Shown here one piece after another: positions 38,375 through 51,415 of a stretch of DNA of 64,000 nucleotides. The notes beneath the pieces are model-generated. The model had not been told where the DNA came from. It did not search any database and worked only from the letters and a program-made list of their open reading frames with translations. A program made the position numbers and the translations under genes. The stretch comes from Chrysaora quinquecirrha (taxonomy: Eukaryota; Cnidaria; Scyphozoa; Semaeostomeae; Pelagiidae): contig JACTAT010000014.1 of the NCBI GenBank assembly GCA_014526335.1, positions 4,668,840 through 4,732,839 of the forward strand, read 5' to 3'. Position 1 is the first letter of the stretch, and the number at the start of each line of letters is the position of its first letter.

Positions 38375-40904
38375 AGGGCAGCAGCTGTTGAATAGGGTTC
38401 TTGTGACCTCCCGTTTAATTTTTTCCCATTACTTTTTCCTCTCCTGTATGCTTCTTTTCAGGACTGTGTGTGGTCTATACTTATTTCCCTCTTTTAACTG
38501 TAAATAGACACAGATTTTTTTAAGGTTCTTCCATTCTGATTATCATTTCCACCCCACCCCCTTCACTTCGATGCCCAACAATATATTCACAAGACTATCT
38601 ATCAGACTATGGAAACTACTTAAGAAGAATTGAATGGAGCTGTTTGGACATCTCATGTTTCTGCTTTCTTCGTAGTTCGTTCAGTCCGTAAGACTTAACT
38701 TTCGTGAACATGTGTGTACACATGTTCTATCCACACACGTACATTTACATTGATCTATCTAGCTCTGTTAGATGATCGTTTTTGGACACTGTTATGCTGC
38801 ATAAAATCTTATTGCTTCATCATAAATGCTTGGAAATCTCTAGAAATCCTGCCATTCTTGCTGTAGTCTCATTAGAAGGTTAGAAGTTAGAATGAGATGT
38901 TTTCTTAGTTCCTGTCGAGATTAAGACTTTTCTAGATGGTGGATTTCTAAGCTAACGCATTCTATCTTTACCCAGTTCCTTATCTACTAGACTCCTACAT
39001 AAATAAAACATATCCTTGGATCATTGTAGCATATCTCTGAAACGTCATTCCATATTTATGGCATTGTATTTGCTGTTTTTAATATCGTTATCAGTTGGGT
39101 TCAAACGCTGTGTTCTGTTGCAACCACATTTTTAGTTATCTCCTACATAGATTAATTAAACCTGTGAGAAACTGATCTAACAGAGATGCACACTCATCAT
39201 CAATTAATCCTCATATTGTTTGTCATCATAAACTTTAGTTTACTTTCTGCAGCTGTATAGTTGCTGGTATTGTTATTGTTACAAATGATTATGCAGATTA
39301 TGTCCTTGCTGAGGCCCCACAACTTCATATATGCTCTGTAGCTGTTTGCCTAAAAAGAGTCCTTTGTCAGGGTTTTTAGTATGTTTTCAGCGGCATCCTG
39401 GTTGTTATACGTGAAGAAAAAGTTTAATACTGGTGTTCTTTAGCCGTTCTTCTATACGTGGTGCATAGCGTACTGTGCTGCGAATCATATATTAATGATG
39501 GTGTATTACATATCATGCCTTGCCGTGGCCTAAGCTTGCGACTGAGTGAATTCTAAGTTCTGCAATCTGTTGTTCTGCTGATTGCGCAAACACCAGAGCT
39601 GTTTCTTGCTTTGTCGCACTGAAATACGTCATAGAGTGAAGAAATTTGCGTAATATTTCGCCTCGTATTGCTGTTTTGCCGCCTTTGTACCTCAGTTCAT
39701 CGCGTTACCTCAATTTGATGTGTTGTGTTAGTTCGCTGTTTCGTCTTAGTTTGTTTTCGCTCTGCAACAGTTTCATATCATCCTCATTTCAGGCCACATG
39801 CTTGCTGTTCTCTGTGCAGCCTTGAAAGCTATAGAGTTGTTTGACTGTGTTTCTACAGGGTTACTACTGAGTTAGTAAACTGTGCTTTAATAGCTCATAA
39901 AAGCATGTTTTGTTCGTATAGTCTAGTTTGTTTATTGCTCAGCGGCAACAAGATGTTGTTCATTAGTTTTGGTTCGAGAAAGTAATGAGTATGCTGTTTG
40001 TTTATAATGACAAGATTTGTTCGAGTTTTTCTATGATTTGCGAGTAGTACGCTTGACGGGCCTCTTTCAGGGGAAGCCTTCAATTATCTTAGGCTAGTCT
40101 TTCCTCATCTTCACGACAGTAGATCTTAGACTCACTACAAAAGTCGTTGATTCGCTCTCATCTCCCCTACGCATACGCACCCACTCAAAGTCTGAGCTGC
40201 CACCATTAGCAGCAACAACAATCATTTTGTACGTTTTGGACTTTACAATTTTTGATTGAATTGAATTGAGCTGAAGACAGTGTAAGCTACAGTACGCGAG
40301 AAGCTACGACTCATAAAATGTAAAATGTCTAAGTAGATCTGGCTACGTCATCGCGTAAAAACAGACCTATAATAATGCATGTTGAGGAATTTGAAAGAAA
40401 TGATTGATCATAATGAGAACGCACAGGTGCTATAGCCATTCCTCTGTCTGTCGCACGAGGATCTCGTGAATAGAGTTAAACATCACACGAACGACTGGCC
40501 TAATCAACATTGTTGCAGCTATTTGTGAAACCATAATGAAATTATGCATCACAATAGTTGTCTAGAAATAGATAATTTATAAGGATAAAAGTGATCGCAG
40601 GAAATTTAGTAAATTAGTCTAGAAAGCAGGGTTTATTGAGAGAATCTTCAATAAGTGTATTGAGGACAAATTAACCGGTGCTCATAGCGCTGCAAGTAGA
40701 AACCCGAAAAAGAAAAGACCTCTGACCTACAAGGTACCCCGTCGATATTGGTATAAAAAGAAAGTGAGGGTTACATGCTTAAGAGCCTTTCTATCATGTG
40801 TCTATGTTAGGAAATCAAATTCAATTGTAGAAAACTTTGGCATTTTCAGAACGCTTCATTGGGCGAAATATTCTGAATTTGCAATAGTTCATTCATCTTG
40901 CTTT

Positions 40905-41197
40905 TACACCTATTTATTTCATACTGTTTGCTGCATGTGATGATGCATAAATGTATTATCTGAAAACGACAGGTCGAACTCATTTAAATTTAATGCATTT
41001 TGCATCATACGAGAATTAATTCGATGATTTTCCGCAACGTTTGATCGTTTCGCCAAGGCCTTACACCTATTTGTTTAATGCTGTTCACTGCAAGTAATGC
41101 AGAAAAGTATTATTCAGAAACAAGAGGTCGAACTCATTTAAATTTAATGCATTTTGCATCGTATCAAAATTAATTCGAGGCTTTTTCTCGGAAGCCA
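40905..41197. repeat. Local direct duplication of about 155 bp
   Basis: A 36-nt segment beginning AGGTCGAACTCATTTAAATT is identical at 40971-41006 and 41125-41160. Flanking ACACCTATTT and AATTAATTCGA blocks repeat in register. The boundary between units (41041-41062) matches the end of the palindromic MITE family. Confidence 0.75.
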
Positions 41198-42466
41198 CAA
41201 TCATGTTTTACGATTTTGTTGTCGGTTTGTCTGATCTGTGTGGGAAAGAAGATTCCACATTTTAATCATTTCAATTCGAACATGAACCTATTTTCTTTCT
41301 TGCTGTTGTGTTGTTATGCTTTAATGAATATCATGACTTGTGTGCTTTGTTTTCCTCTGTTGTTTAGTTTCAACATGCTGCAGGATTAACCTCACATAAC
41401 TAAGACTTCCCTCATATCTTCTTAAAACTATTCACCTCAGATCCCTGTTATCCAATTTAGCTAATATCCATGATCTCCTTGAATTGTCTCTGATCAGCTG
41501 AACACAACCTATCTGTCTTCATAGTTCTCTCCACTATAGTTAGATGGACAACTTCATGCTTGTTGCCTGACAGTTCACTCTATAATATATAGGATACTGA
41601 ACTGCTCTCTGAAATGTGCTGTATCTTCGTATCATTATATTTTGCATTCTTCATTCTCCTTTCCGAGCTTCCTTATGTATCATGCATTGCCAACATCCTC
41701 AATTCCTTTTTGGCTCCATTCCCCCCCCCTTTATTGCCCCGTACTACCTTATCTTTTCATTGTGTTTTGCCATGTACCCGCTTTTTTATAAGAACACTTG
41801 GCATCGATTACAACCTGTCTGTTTCTTACTTTTCAATTGATTTTTCACCAATTTATCACTCCCTTACCCTTCTCAAAAACATGTTTAAAATGTGTTTCTG
41901 GGCAAGGGCTTCGTGCAGGTGAACTTTTCTTGTGTGTATCTCGAATAGTATTGAAGGTAGCAAGAAATTCTGACCCAAATTTAAGCCTGGTGTTTCTTAT
42001 AAAGGTTGACGGTATAAAGGTTATAAAAAAATGTGTATAGTCTTCCCATAACCCTAACCTTATCCCTATGCCATGCACCTTTGATTTGCTTTTCATCTTC
42101 ACTGGTCACATAATGCAACTTGTTTTTTTCGAATGGCTTTATATGGATTCTTGTCAGCTAAACATAGTTGTGGCCTACACATATGATGTCTGTGGTAGAA
42201 TTTGATTTTGAGGCATTAATTTAATCTTGTGTAAGTTACCTATTTTACCATTCGTTTTATTGAATACGTGTCAACATCAGGAAAACCAGCTATCTTTCAG
42301 TTACTTCACTGTAATTAACTGCTATGCAAGATTGGCCGCAAACAGTCTACACCTTCGTCCCATTCGTGGCAATCAGAGTTACAAAAGCAACGACCCCACT
42401 GGCTGTTGCTTCATGATAAAGAGCTTCAGGACTTCAGAAGCCGAGAAAAGCTGGTGTTTAGTTGAT

Positions 42467-42633
42467 GGTGCTGTGGCGTCATGGCCTAATCGAGAGAGAT
42501 TGTGGTGTCAATAGTTAAGCGAGGTCTCGGTTCGAGCCCAAGTTACGGTAGCATCACAGCCAAGCTTTAGGTCTCGTTAGTTCATCTCCTTCTGAGATAG
42601 CTACTAGTGATTGGCGCTTTATTTCACCTTTAC
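42467..42633 (+). repeat. tRNA-derived SINE, best-preserved head
   Basis: Head GGTGCTGTGGCGTCATGGCC continues to TAATCGAG (A-box region), and GGTTCGAGCCC at 42529-42539 is a good B box. The body has GATTGGCGCTTTATTTCACC and a CTTTACATTTTT end. It lies in the KPNB1-KLF intergenic region. Confidence 0.75.
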
Positions 42634-43260
42634 ATTTTTGAAACGGTAGCCATAATTAGACTGTCCCACTCGGAGGGCAAAGTTTTTCACAAAAGCCAGA
42701 CGTTTCTGGAGACCAGTATTTTTGAAGGAGTGACTTGATTGGTTCATTGGAACTTTCGTTACTCATCAACAAAAACCGACCAATCACTGCACAGAAGCAT
42801 ATGATCCAAAAATTTCTATTAGTCTCCAGTGACCGGTCTGCCAGACTTGCGTATCTTGCCACTGTCACAAGTAACATGGGTCCTTGAGCTCAAATTCAGT
42901 ATGTTTTCATGGTTTTACATGACAACTTTGCAGTTGAAATAACTTTGTTGTTTGCTATCTTTCTTTTCAAAGTCGCTGTTTGTGCCTTATATTCCTTAAC
43001 TGATTATTTGTAAACTATTGCAGATATGATTCATATTTCTGAATCTGAATTTCAAATAGCATTGATGGGCTTGCCACTCGTTACCTAGCCAAATCTCTTG
43101 GTGATAAGTTATACTGCTGTTGATATATTGGCTTGTCTTGTTTTTGGCACGAAAAGTGAAGCCTCGTTTTGAAGTTCTGAAACGAGACAGTAGTTTTGGG
43201 GGTCTACAAAGTTCATACATGGTTCATACACAAAAACACAATGTTTTAATGATTAAAAAG

Positions 43261-43450
43261 TTAAGGCCCAGGAAAAACGATCAAACATTGTTGATAATGA
43301 ATGAAATTTGCTTGTAAGTTTTTCAGAAACATTTCAAACCAATCTGCTTGTTAAGAAATGTTTTGCAACGTGGACAAATGGTCAACATTGTTTGTGAAGC
43401 AAATCTCAAATGTTTAACAAACAATGGCTGATCGTTTGACCACGGCCTAA
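43261..43450. mobile_element. Palindromic MITE, copy 3
   Basis: Left end TTAAGGCCCAGGAAAAACGA with TCAAACATTG; right inverse GATCGTTTGACCACGGCCTAA. Same family as 28090. Confidence 0.7.
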
Positions 43451-46402
43451 GCCTGAGAGGATTCCTGTAAAATCTGTAGAATGTGAAACTGATATGTTTT
43501 TCTTTTCGAATAGAAATGTGAGATCTTCTTTCGAAAGTTCATTTCTCTGTTTTCAGTTTTCTCTATTTCGTAATCCTATCATCTGATCATGATCTGATCA
43601 ACATTCTGTTACGACATGACCATTGCAAATGCAACCCGAGACATGAGATTTTTGTTCCACGTGCTTTCTGGCCAACAGTGATTCCTTTTATGTGTTCAGA
43701 CATGAAATGCAATCAATCCTGGAAAACCAAAAAAACGTCAATCTTGTTATTATTAACTTCTATCACGAACTTTCAGTCTTTGCGATGCCTTCTTTCGCTA
43801 TAGAAGACTGTTGACCCTAGAACTCCTGGAAACCGTACATCAATGCAAGAAAAGTTTAGAAACCCATAGAAAAATGTTTGTTTCTCCTATAAAGGATTAG
43901 AATTAATTTTCAACTTCCAGGCAGTGATGCTTTTCCTGCTTTTCTGGTCTTAAGCGTTAAAGGTTTTAGTTATAATGCCGACGCTCTCCTTGAGTAAATA
44001 GCACTTGGTTGTTGTGGTTGGTTTCAGGTTGTTGAAGCTCTTTGTTACGATGATGGCCGGCCTAAGGTTTGATCGATGGAAGATGTCTTTCGTTATTTCT
44101 TCTTTCGTCATGCATTGCGTCGAAAAGTCGTAGCGAAAGACAGTGCTATGCGTATTTAGTGACGAAACCTTTCCTTTCATACGAAGAAATTCGCCCAGTG
44201 GAAACCTGGCTTTACGCCATTATCATAACAAACAAACAGCCACAACAAATAACTGTTGGCCTAGCTAGTGTCCCGCCATTCAGGCTGGCTGAAATGAGCG
44301 TAACCATGTGGAGGTGTGGTTCTAGTTCTAATCTGATTCTTTTACTTGTTTCCAGGCTTCTTGGTGGTTTAATGCCAAACGAAATTACCGATGACTCGAC
44401 GATTCGACAATGACAACCACAACAACAATATAAAACGAGGGAGAGGGTTGCGAGGTGGGTAAACCGACGAACGAAAGAGAAAGAGATCCATGCCCTGCCT
44501 TGGTTTTTCCAGATGAACTTTTTAGTGTCTGTCTTATGCACATCAATTTGAACTCAATCAATACTTGTACTGTACCTCTGTGTCTATGTTGAGTGAAAAA
44601 TGAACTTTTTGTTACTGAATAGAATTCATAAGAATATAATAGTTATATCGACTTCGATCTTCGTTTCCCTACGTGATTGGAAGATGATGTAGTCTTAATT
44701 TTGTCTGTTTTATAAAAACCTCATAATTGTTGCTTCTCATAAACCCTTTGGTGATGTATTTGGTGTCTCTACCCCAATAGAAATCGCAGTCTGCCTTTGT
44801 ATACCCCCATTTTGCCCCTATTTTCTACTGCATTTTTCTCTGGGAGACTAACAGTGTGGAGGGAAGCAAAATTGCTGCGAAAATAGTACTTGTGAAGCCA
44901 ATATAAATGGGTCCGCTTTCAGGATAGCTCCCATTCTTAAGGCCTTTCAGGATTGCACTATTTTACGACTTCTATGCTTTAGTGGCACAGTGGAACATCG
45001 AAAGTTTCCGGCCATTTTTTTAGGCTGTGTACCGGACCCTTTGTACCACTCTGGAACTCAGGCTAGCCATTCCTTGGAAATCAGGAGTCAAGTTGTAAAT
45101 TTTTGGAGCAAATTTGTGCTTTTATGGCTGTAAATGGGAAAGTTCCCCTCAAAAATGAGCCAAATTTTAGCCCAAACTCTTTAAAACCAGAAAAACTGTT
45201 TGGTTATCTTAGTTGAATATTCATACAGAAATCAAACATTTATCGCCCAAATGTTGCCCAAGATTAATCAAATCACACCTTATTACATACCGTTATATAT
45301 AGGGCCTAAACACCTGGATCAAAGTCCTTGATTTCTATGAGCTTATTTTAAATTCTATTGCAACAACGCATCAACGTTGAGCGATTTCATCTAACGTTAT
45401 TGACCTAAAGCTAAGACTTTTGAATAGAATTCGCCAATACTGCATTTAGTTATTAATGTCTGTGTGTACCTGAGAATGTGTATTTTGATAAATGTTCAGA
45501 AAACATAATTTCACTGAAAGAAATTCTCTTGCATGAGAAAATAAAGATGGAACTAAATAAATTTGAACATGATTGTTATGTCTGAAATGAGATGACGTAA
45601 TCCTCACTCTTGAAACAACAACATTTAGCGAACAACTGTTTACTAAAACGAAATTGAATTGAATGGCCTCATTTTGTAGAATCTCGCTTTCACATTAAGC
45701 ATTTGAATTTTGCCAAGCTTCTTATTTGAAAATCATATGGTGTCGTAGTTTTAAGCGGCCGGTCCGTCAATTTGGCGAAAGAGCAACACTGTCACGAATC
45801 TACTTTATTTCACCCCCTATTCCCCCATCCCCTTCCTCAGAGACACCAGGCTTCAGGACAAGGGTTTATGAAAAGATTGCTAACAAACATTTACAACAAA
45901 TAATTTCTCTATTCCTCAAATTAAACTATTGTAACTGACTTCATCTTGCTTGTATTGCGTCTGAATTTGAATGTGAATGTTGAGCTCAACCTAAAGGTTG
46001 GATGTTGAATACGACTGTGACTTTGTAACTGTACCTTTGTTTGTCCAATAAACTAGATACACTGTAACTATACTGAAGATGAACTTCTAGTCTTGTTTCG
46101 TAAAAATCAGATTTACTTTTGAAAAATAATTTAGTTTTGTGAGAGAGAGCATAGAATGAGATAGATCTTAAAAAAATCCTGAAACTGTTTGATTCTTTTT
46201 TGTGTTTTCTTTTAGAAAATGTTCTATCATTTAGCATTGTTTTTTAATAAGCAAGCGATTTATAGCCAACTACAGCTGGGCTCGCTTATACTTATAGAAA
46301 GATAACTGCACTTTTTTAATAAGCAAGTGATTAGCTAATAGTCAACTATATTGAAGATAAACGTGCTTTCTGGCCAACTGGAATCTTAGATATTTTAGGG
46401 GG
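43451..46402. other. Gene-poor intergenic stretch
   Basis: No coding exon is supported. Around 44030-44415 short frames are open in several phases on both strands, with acceptor-like sites (GGTTTCAG, TTTCCAG), but no family is recognised. A 30-bp direct repeat (TTTTTAATAAGCAAGYGATT) occurs at 46241 and 46314. Confidence 0.4.
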
Positions 46403-46525
46403 GCAATTCACTCCTTGAAATCTCGTACACCTTCAGCTCGAATCTCTATCATTCCTGTAAGGAAGGAATCTTGTCCTTTTGTATCGATAGGAATCTCGTA
46501 CGCTTTTTCAAGGAGTGAAATTCCA
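46403..46525. mobile_element. Short inverted-repeat MITE, copy 2
   Basis: Ends GCAATTCACTCCTTGAAATC and the inverse AAGGAGTGAAATTCC. Inner CTCGTACACC/GGAATCTCGTACGC blocks match copy 1 at 931-1042. Confidence 0.7.
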
Positions 46526-47514
46526 CTCGACTTTGAGTCATATTGCTTAAAAGGAGTGATTCTGTATTTTGCGAAAATGATAATCTTTTATACCCTTTGA
46601 AATTTGGCTTTTTTAATAGTCTTCAGCCATTGCAACTGTTTGCTAAGGTTACTCATCCCAAAGCAAAAATCTCTCAAAATCTCTACAATCACAACTCAAC
46701 AATAACTAATTCCGATTCGATAAGAAAATTATGACAAGAAAAGTTCCATAATTTCTAGCTTATTCATAGCTTTCGTTTGATTTAAAATTTGTCTAAATCG
46801 AGTTTTAGCCGAGCATTCATGAATGATTTATGCAGAATGCATTATTTAATTATGGGTAAATCCGTGTTTCTATTTGTCAAAGTAGAACAAATGCATTGAC
46901 AGAATCATAAAGATTTCCATGCGGATGTGCTGAAGCAAGAATACAACATGTTTAATCCATTTGTGCACCTTTAAAGAATATGCTAAGCTTCTATGTCATT
47001 CACCATTCTTAATCATTCTTTCCACATGTTTTTTCTTCTTTGTCTGGCACAACTAATTCCCCTTTCTAACTTGCTCTCTAATATACGTCTCTTGAAAAGC
47101 TTAGAAGGCCCTTTTCAGGAAAAGATTAGAACTTTTAGAAAAACAAGCCATAGCTTTAAACTCACTTTAAACATTCAAGACCTTAAACTGATATTCCCAC
47201 GACCAAAATTCTATAAGTTTATATCAAATTGGTTTTATTTGATATAAAAATGACCAAAAATCTTATTTTTGTCTGGATTTCCAATTATACTGGCTAGCAG
47301 CTGTCTAAAACTCGAGGAGTCGTACCGATACAGACTCGTTAACTACCCCAAGGAGACGTCTTTTCTCCTCTGATTTTCACAACGTTCCCTATAGCACATT
47401 TTATTATGTGTAATTGTATGAGAATTTCTACCTTAACATATACAAGGCTGGAGGGCTTCTCATGTGAAAAATCTAACGTCAATTATGTTCCTGATTACTT
47501 TTGTGTCACAAGAT

Positions 47515-48722
47515 CTACCACAAGGCTCCATCCCTGGGCCTTTGCTATTGAGAACAAAGTCTGTCATTCAGTGTGAAAGATTGTAGATTGACAGTTTTCC
47601 GTGCTACGATGTATCATCAAATCCATACCTCAAAAAAGACTATTACACTGCACAAGGCCTACCACAAGGCTCCATCAATGGGCCTTTACTTTTGAGACCA
47701 ATAAGGCCATTGCTCGTTTTCGCAACCAGTTACACGTTGAGTCTAAAGTTCCACCTCCTGAAGTGGAAATGAATTAAATTGGTACTATTGATGCCTCCAA
47801 ATCGATACCTCAAAAAAGACTATTTGTACTGTACAAGTCCTACCACAAGGCTCCATCACTGGGCCTTTGCTTTTGAGACCCTCTAGAGGCATTTGCTTCT
47901 TTTCTCGTTGCACGTGCGTTGTAAATTTTCATTGGCTGAAGTGAAAATACGTTAAATAGGTATTGTTGATGCCTCTAAATTGATACGTCCTTCATTAGCA
48001 TCGTTTTTCAAGCAAATACCTTATTTGGCATTCCTTCCTGTTGACACCTGCTTCGAATATGAGTAACCTGTGGTGTTGTTCTTTCCTATCGAGGCAAACT
48101 GCAGGGTGTCCATAATTATCTTTTTTGGCTGTATTCTTTTGCAAGCATTTGACGTTCTTTTATCACTGCTTTATCACCACGATGCTGGTTTTATGAGATT
48201 TTCAGAGCTTTTGAGATAAAGATCATCAAAATAACTGGAAAATCTGAATCCATCTGAATCCATCGAGAATAAGAACTCATATCTGATGATCTGATGATGT
48301 GGCCGAAAATGCCGAAAATAACGAAAACAAAGTAAGAACAGTTTGCGTGACAATTTTGGTTTTGGCTGGGGTTTAAGAGTGGTTTTTTGGGTTTCAGCCA
48401 TTTTTCGTTTCTCTAAAGTTATTTAAAATGAAGGATGCTGTTTAAATTGGGTACACTTGCTGAGGTACTGCGACCACAAGGATCCGTCATTGGGTCTTTG
48501 CTGTTGATGTTAATGCATCACATCGTTTGATTTAGGGAACTTATATGGAAATTTTGGTTTTTTCAGTGGTTACAGTAAGGATCATATTGTGTTTTTCAGT
48601 TTTCTTTTATCTAAAGCTAGGTTGTTGAATAAGGAAAGCTGGTCGAGTTAGTTAAATTACCATCGCGAACAGCGTGGGCTTCCACAAGGCTCCATCATTG
48701 GGCCTTTGCTGTTGATGTTCAT
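47515..48722 (+). repeat. Array of five copies of a reverse-transcriptase motif segment
   Basis: Five copies of CCACAAGGCTCCATCNNTGG followed by GCCTTTGCT lie at about 47515-47550, 47659-47696, 47839-47877, 48473-48506 and 48678-48722. In the equivalent frame they read LPQGSIPGPLLL, LPQGSINGPLLL, LPQGSITGPLLL, RPQGSVIGSLLL and LPQGSIIGPLLL, which is the PQGxxxGPLL motif of retroelement reverse transcriptases. Copies 2 and 3 sit in a clear 181-bp tandem unit (preface ATACCTCAAAAAAGACTATT). Copies 4 and 5 share a different 3' flank (CTGTTGATGTT, GATTT, TTATGGAAAT). No long reverse-transcriptase frame remains. Confidence 0.65.
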
Positions 48723-51122
48723 ACCTCTTTGATTTGCAGAACTTTTATGGAAATGATGTTTTTAGTGATATCAACTTCCCGAGACAGACCTGTCTACTTG
48801 GACGGGTCTGGCTGTTTTCTCATGAATAATCTTTCGTTGTGCACAGTCGCATTTTTGACAGAAACCAGATAACAACAGCGGAAATTTCGATATCTCTCTG
48901 GATAACTGAGAGCATGGTGAAATTAGAAGAAGCTCAAAGGGCAATTCATGATGATTATGGTCTGGCTGATTCGTAGGAGTTAGCAAAAATCCTGAAAATC
49001 GGGGCAAAAAATATCAAAACAACTCGAACCTGTTTATGATCCAATTTGATGTCAGTTCCATTGCCGATGCTGAGAGCCAGGAAATTGGGGGTTGAAATCT
49101 CTGTTCATCCAAGAAACTCTTGGAACCCCGTGTTTTGTCTGTGCGCCATATACTTCGAATTATCTTGTCACAGATGTTGACAAAATTATGACGTTAAAGT
49201 TGCCCTTGAGAAAAATGCGTAGGAATGGCTCAATTCTTCTATATTTTTCTTTTGACCAAACCTGACCTTGTCTGGTCTTTCTTGAAATACTGTATCGGAA
49301 TTCCTGATCAACCGGGATTAGCCTCCCACGTTACGACGCAAGTGTTTCGATTGATGTCGTCATTGACTGAATTTTTAACTGGCAGAAAAATGGTTTAAAT
49401 ATTTGTGTATTTGTCTCAAACTGGTTCGTTCTGTGTTTTTAGAGAGGGAGACTCTAATGAAAGAGGGAGACGCCTTTAAATCAAGCTTCTGAAACAGGGT
49501 TCTTAAGACTCAAGAGAACAGGAGGGTTTTCTCCATGGGAAAAGGGGACATGTAACCCCCCCCCTAATGACCCTCGTTTCACATTTAAAGATGAGAGGTC
49601 CATATCGAAAATACTCTTAAAGCCCTAGAAATTGACATTTTTCTGAAAAATTACATCCCAAATGGATGGATTTTTCTAAAAAGTAAAAATTACTTCTCCC
49701 AGGAAATGTTGCTCATTGATGAATGACTAACACCATCCGTTTGCTGCTTGAATCAGTGACAATGTGAATGCCTAAATTGCAACAAAAATACAATCTGGAA
49801 TACCGTTCAATATTTTAATTTGCATCCTGTTTGGAAATTACGCACTAAATCTCCGTAGTTTATCAAGATTTGAGCCCTTTCAGTTGCATATTTTTTTCTG
49901 TCGCAATTAGTTTCAATATCATGTTAGCAAGGTCAGGAAAATAATTTATTAAATAGAGTTCAAAAAGAACAGGCCAGCTCTAAGCATCGATAAAAAGTAG
50001 ACTAGGCCACTATACCTATTCAAAGAATTCCTAGAATATTGTAAGGTTACAATATTGCATTTTTTGGCTTTTATTGACCACAATAAAAGATTTATCGTTT
50101 TTGCATCATCAACAAGTTTTCCGAGTGTGAGCCATTATGCCACAATTGCAGATAATGGTTCCGTGTCTGGCCTAATGACGTCATAAAAGGTTGACGCCTA
50201 AACACGGTAAATTCTTTGACATCATTAAAATGTTTCTGTTTGAATAACACAAAGCATGTTGCTCGTGTCACTATGCCGATCATTTGTCCTTAATTATGGA
50301 GGAATTATGGTCACCATGGACGAATGAATACTGGACAAGAATGCCTCGAAAGCAAGACATCAATTTTTCAAAAAGTTTATATTTTCAAGAGAATAATTTT
50401 ATGAAACAAAGGTCGTTTGTTCCGATAAATTTTGAATTATTAATTTTTGTGCTGCATTGCGAAATTATGAAGGTTCTTGTTCGCTAGTAATTTCAATTCC
50501 ATTTCTTATTCGAAATTTGAAATTTTGCTGAAGAAGCAAATAGTATGAAAAACAGCCCCCCCATAATGAAACTTGCTTCCCAAAAAAGTTACTTTCTCAT
50601 ATGGAATAGTTACTTTTACTTTTACTTAAGTTACTTTTCCTATTTAATCCTTTCTTTCTTTTTCATAAGCTTTAAGTCAGCTGTTTTTATAGATATTCTC
50701 AAAACAGGGCCGTTTTGGAAACTTCCTAACGAAATTCGAAATAGTTTTTATCTTATTTTGGATATAATTTTATTATTTTTATTACTATCTTAACGTTAGT
50801 TTTCTTAAGTCTATCCTGTAAGAACATTAAAATTATTTAAAATTTGCCTGCTCTCAGAGTTGAAAAAGCTTTAAAATTTAACTCTATAAAGTTTACGAAG
50901 ATACAAACTTAAGTTCATCAAAAACTGCTTGATGAAGTATAAGGGTTTATGTCTGAATCTTTTGACTTGTTTTGAAATAAACGAATATTTTAAGAACGAA
51001 CGAAGTTGCTTGCTCTCTAGCTTTGCCATCAATAATCGAAGAAACAGGCACTTTTGAGTTTATATACGATCTATTTTCGTCAATGCCATATTTGGAAAAC
51101 AGGCTTCAGGCTATGAAATTCT
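48723..51122. other. Region upstream of the KLF gene
   Basis: AT-rich, without supported exons. It contains a TGACGTCA palindrome at 50176-50183. The short open frames at 50284-50487 and 50545-50793 show no family resemblance. Confidence 0.4.
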
Positions 51123-51263
51123 CCAATCACCTGCGGACAGTTCATCAGGAAGTGATTTGATTGGTTGTTTGGGTTCTCCCCTGAGTGGTGATGTCGCGAA
51201 AACAATACGAATCCTTGGTATTGTTTTCATTGGTTTTCCTCTGAATGGGTTTCCTGTGATTGG
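51123..51263. promoter_or_regulatory. Cluster of four CCAAT boxes upstream of the KLF gene
   Basis: CCAAT occurs at 51123-51127 (+) and its inverse ATTGG at 51160-51164, 51229-51233 and 51259-51263, 150-290 bp before the start codon. Multiple NF-Y-type boxes are usual in TATA-less promoters; none of these was tested. Confidence 0.4.
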
Positions 51264-51415
51264 CTTGTTCGAATGTGCGAAACAAGTGAAAAACACCATG
51301 ACTAATTCACATCATTTGCAACATAGTTCTTGCATCGTCCTGGTCAGAAAAGCGAATTGTTGGAGTTTCTGCTTGTTTTGCTCGCAGTAAATAAGTCAAA
51401 CTGGCTCCTGTAAGC

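Noticed and set aside
42467..42540. tRNA gene
   Set aside because: A and B boxes are present, but the cloverleaf arms do not pair and the unit is repeated with a TTCACC tail, so it is a SINE head.
44069..44413. 114-codon frame with acceptor-like sites nearby
   Set aside because: Open in more than one phase and on both strands, no family resemblance, no clear donor-acceptor pairing to any neighbour.
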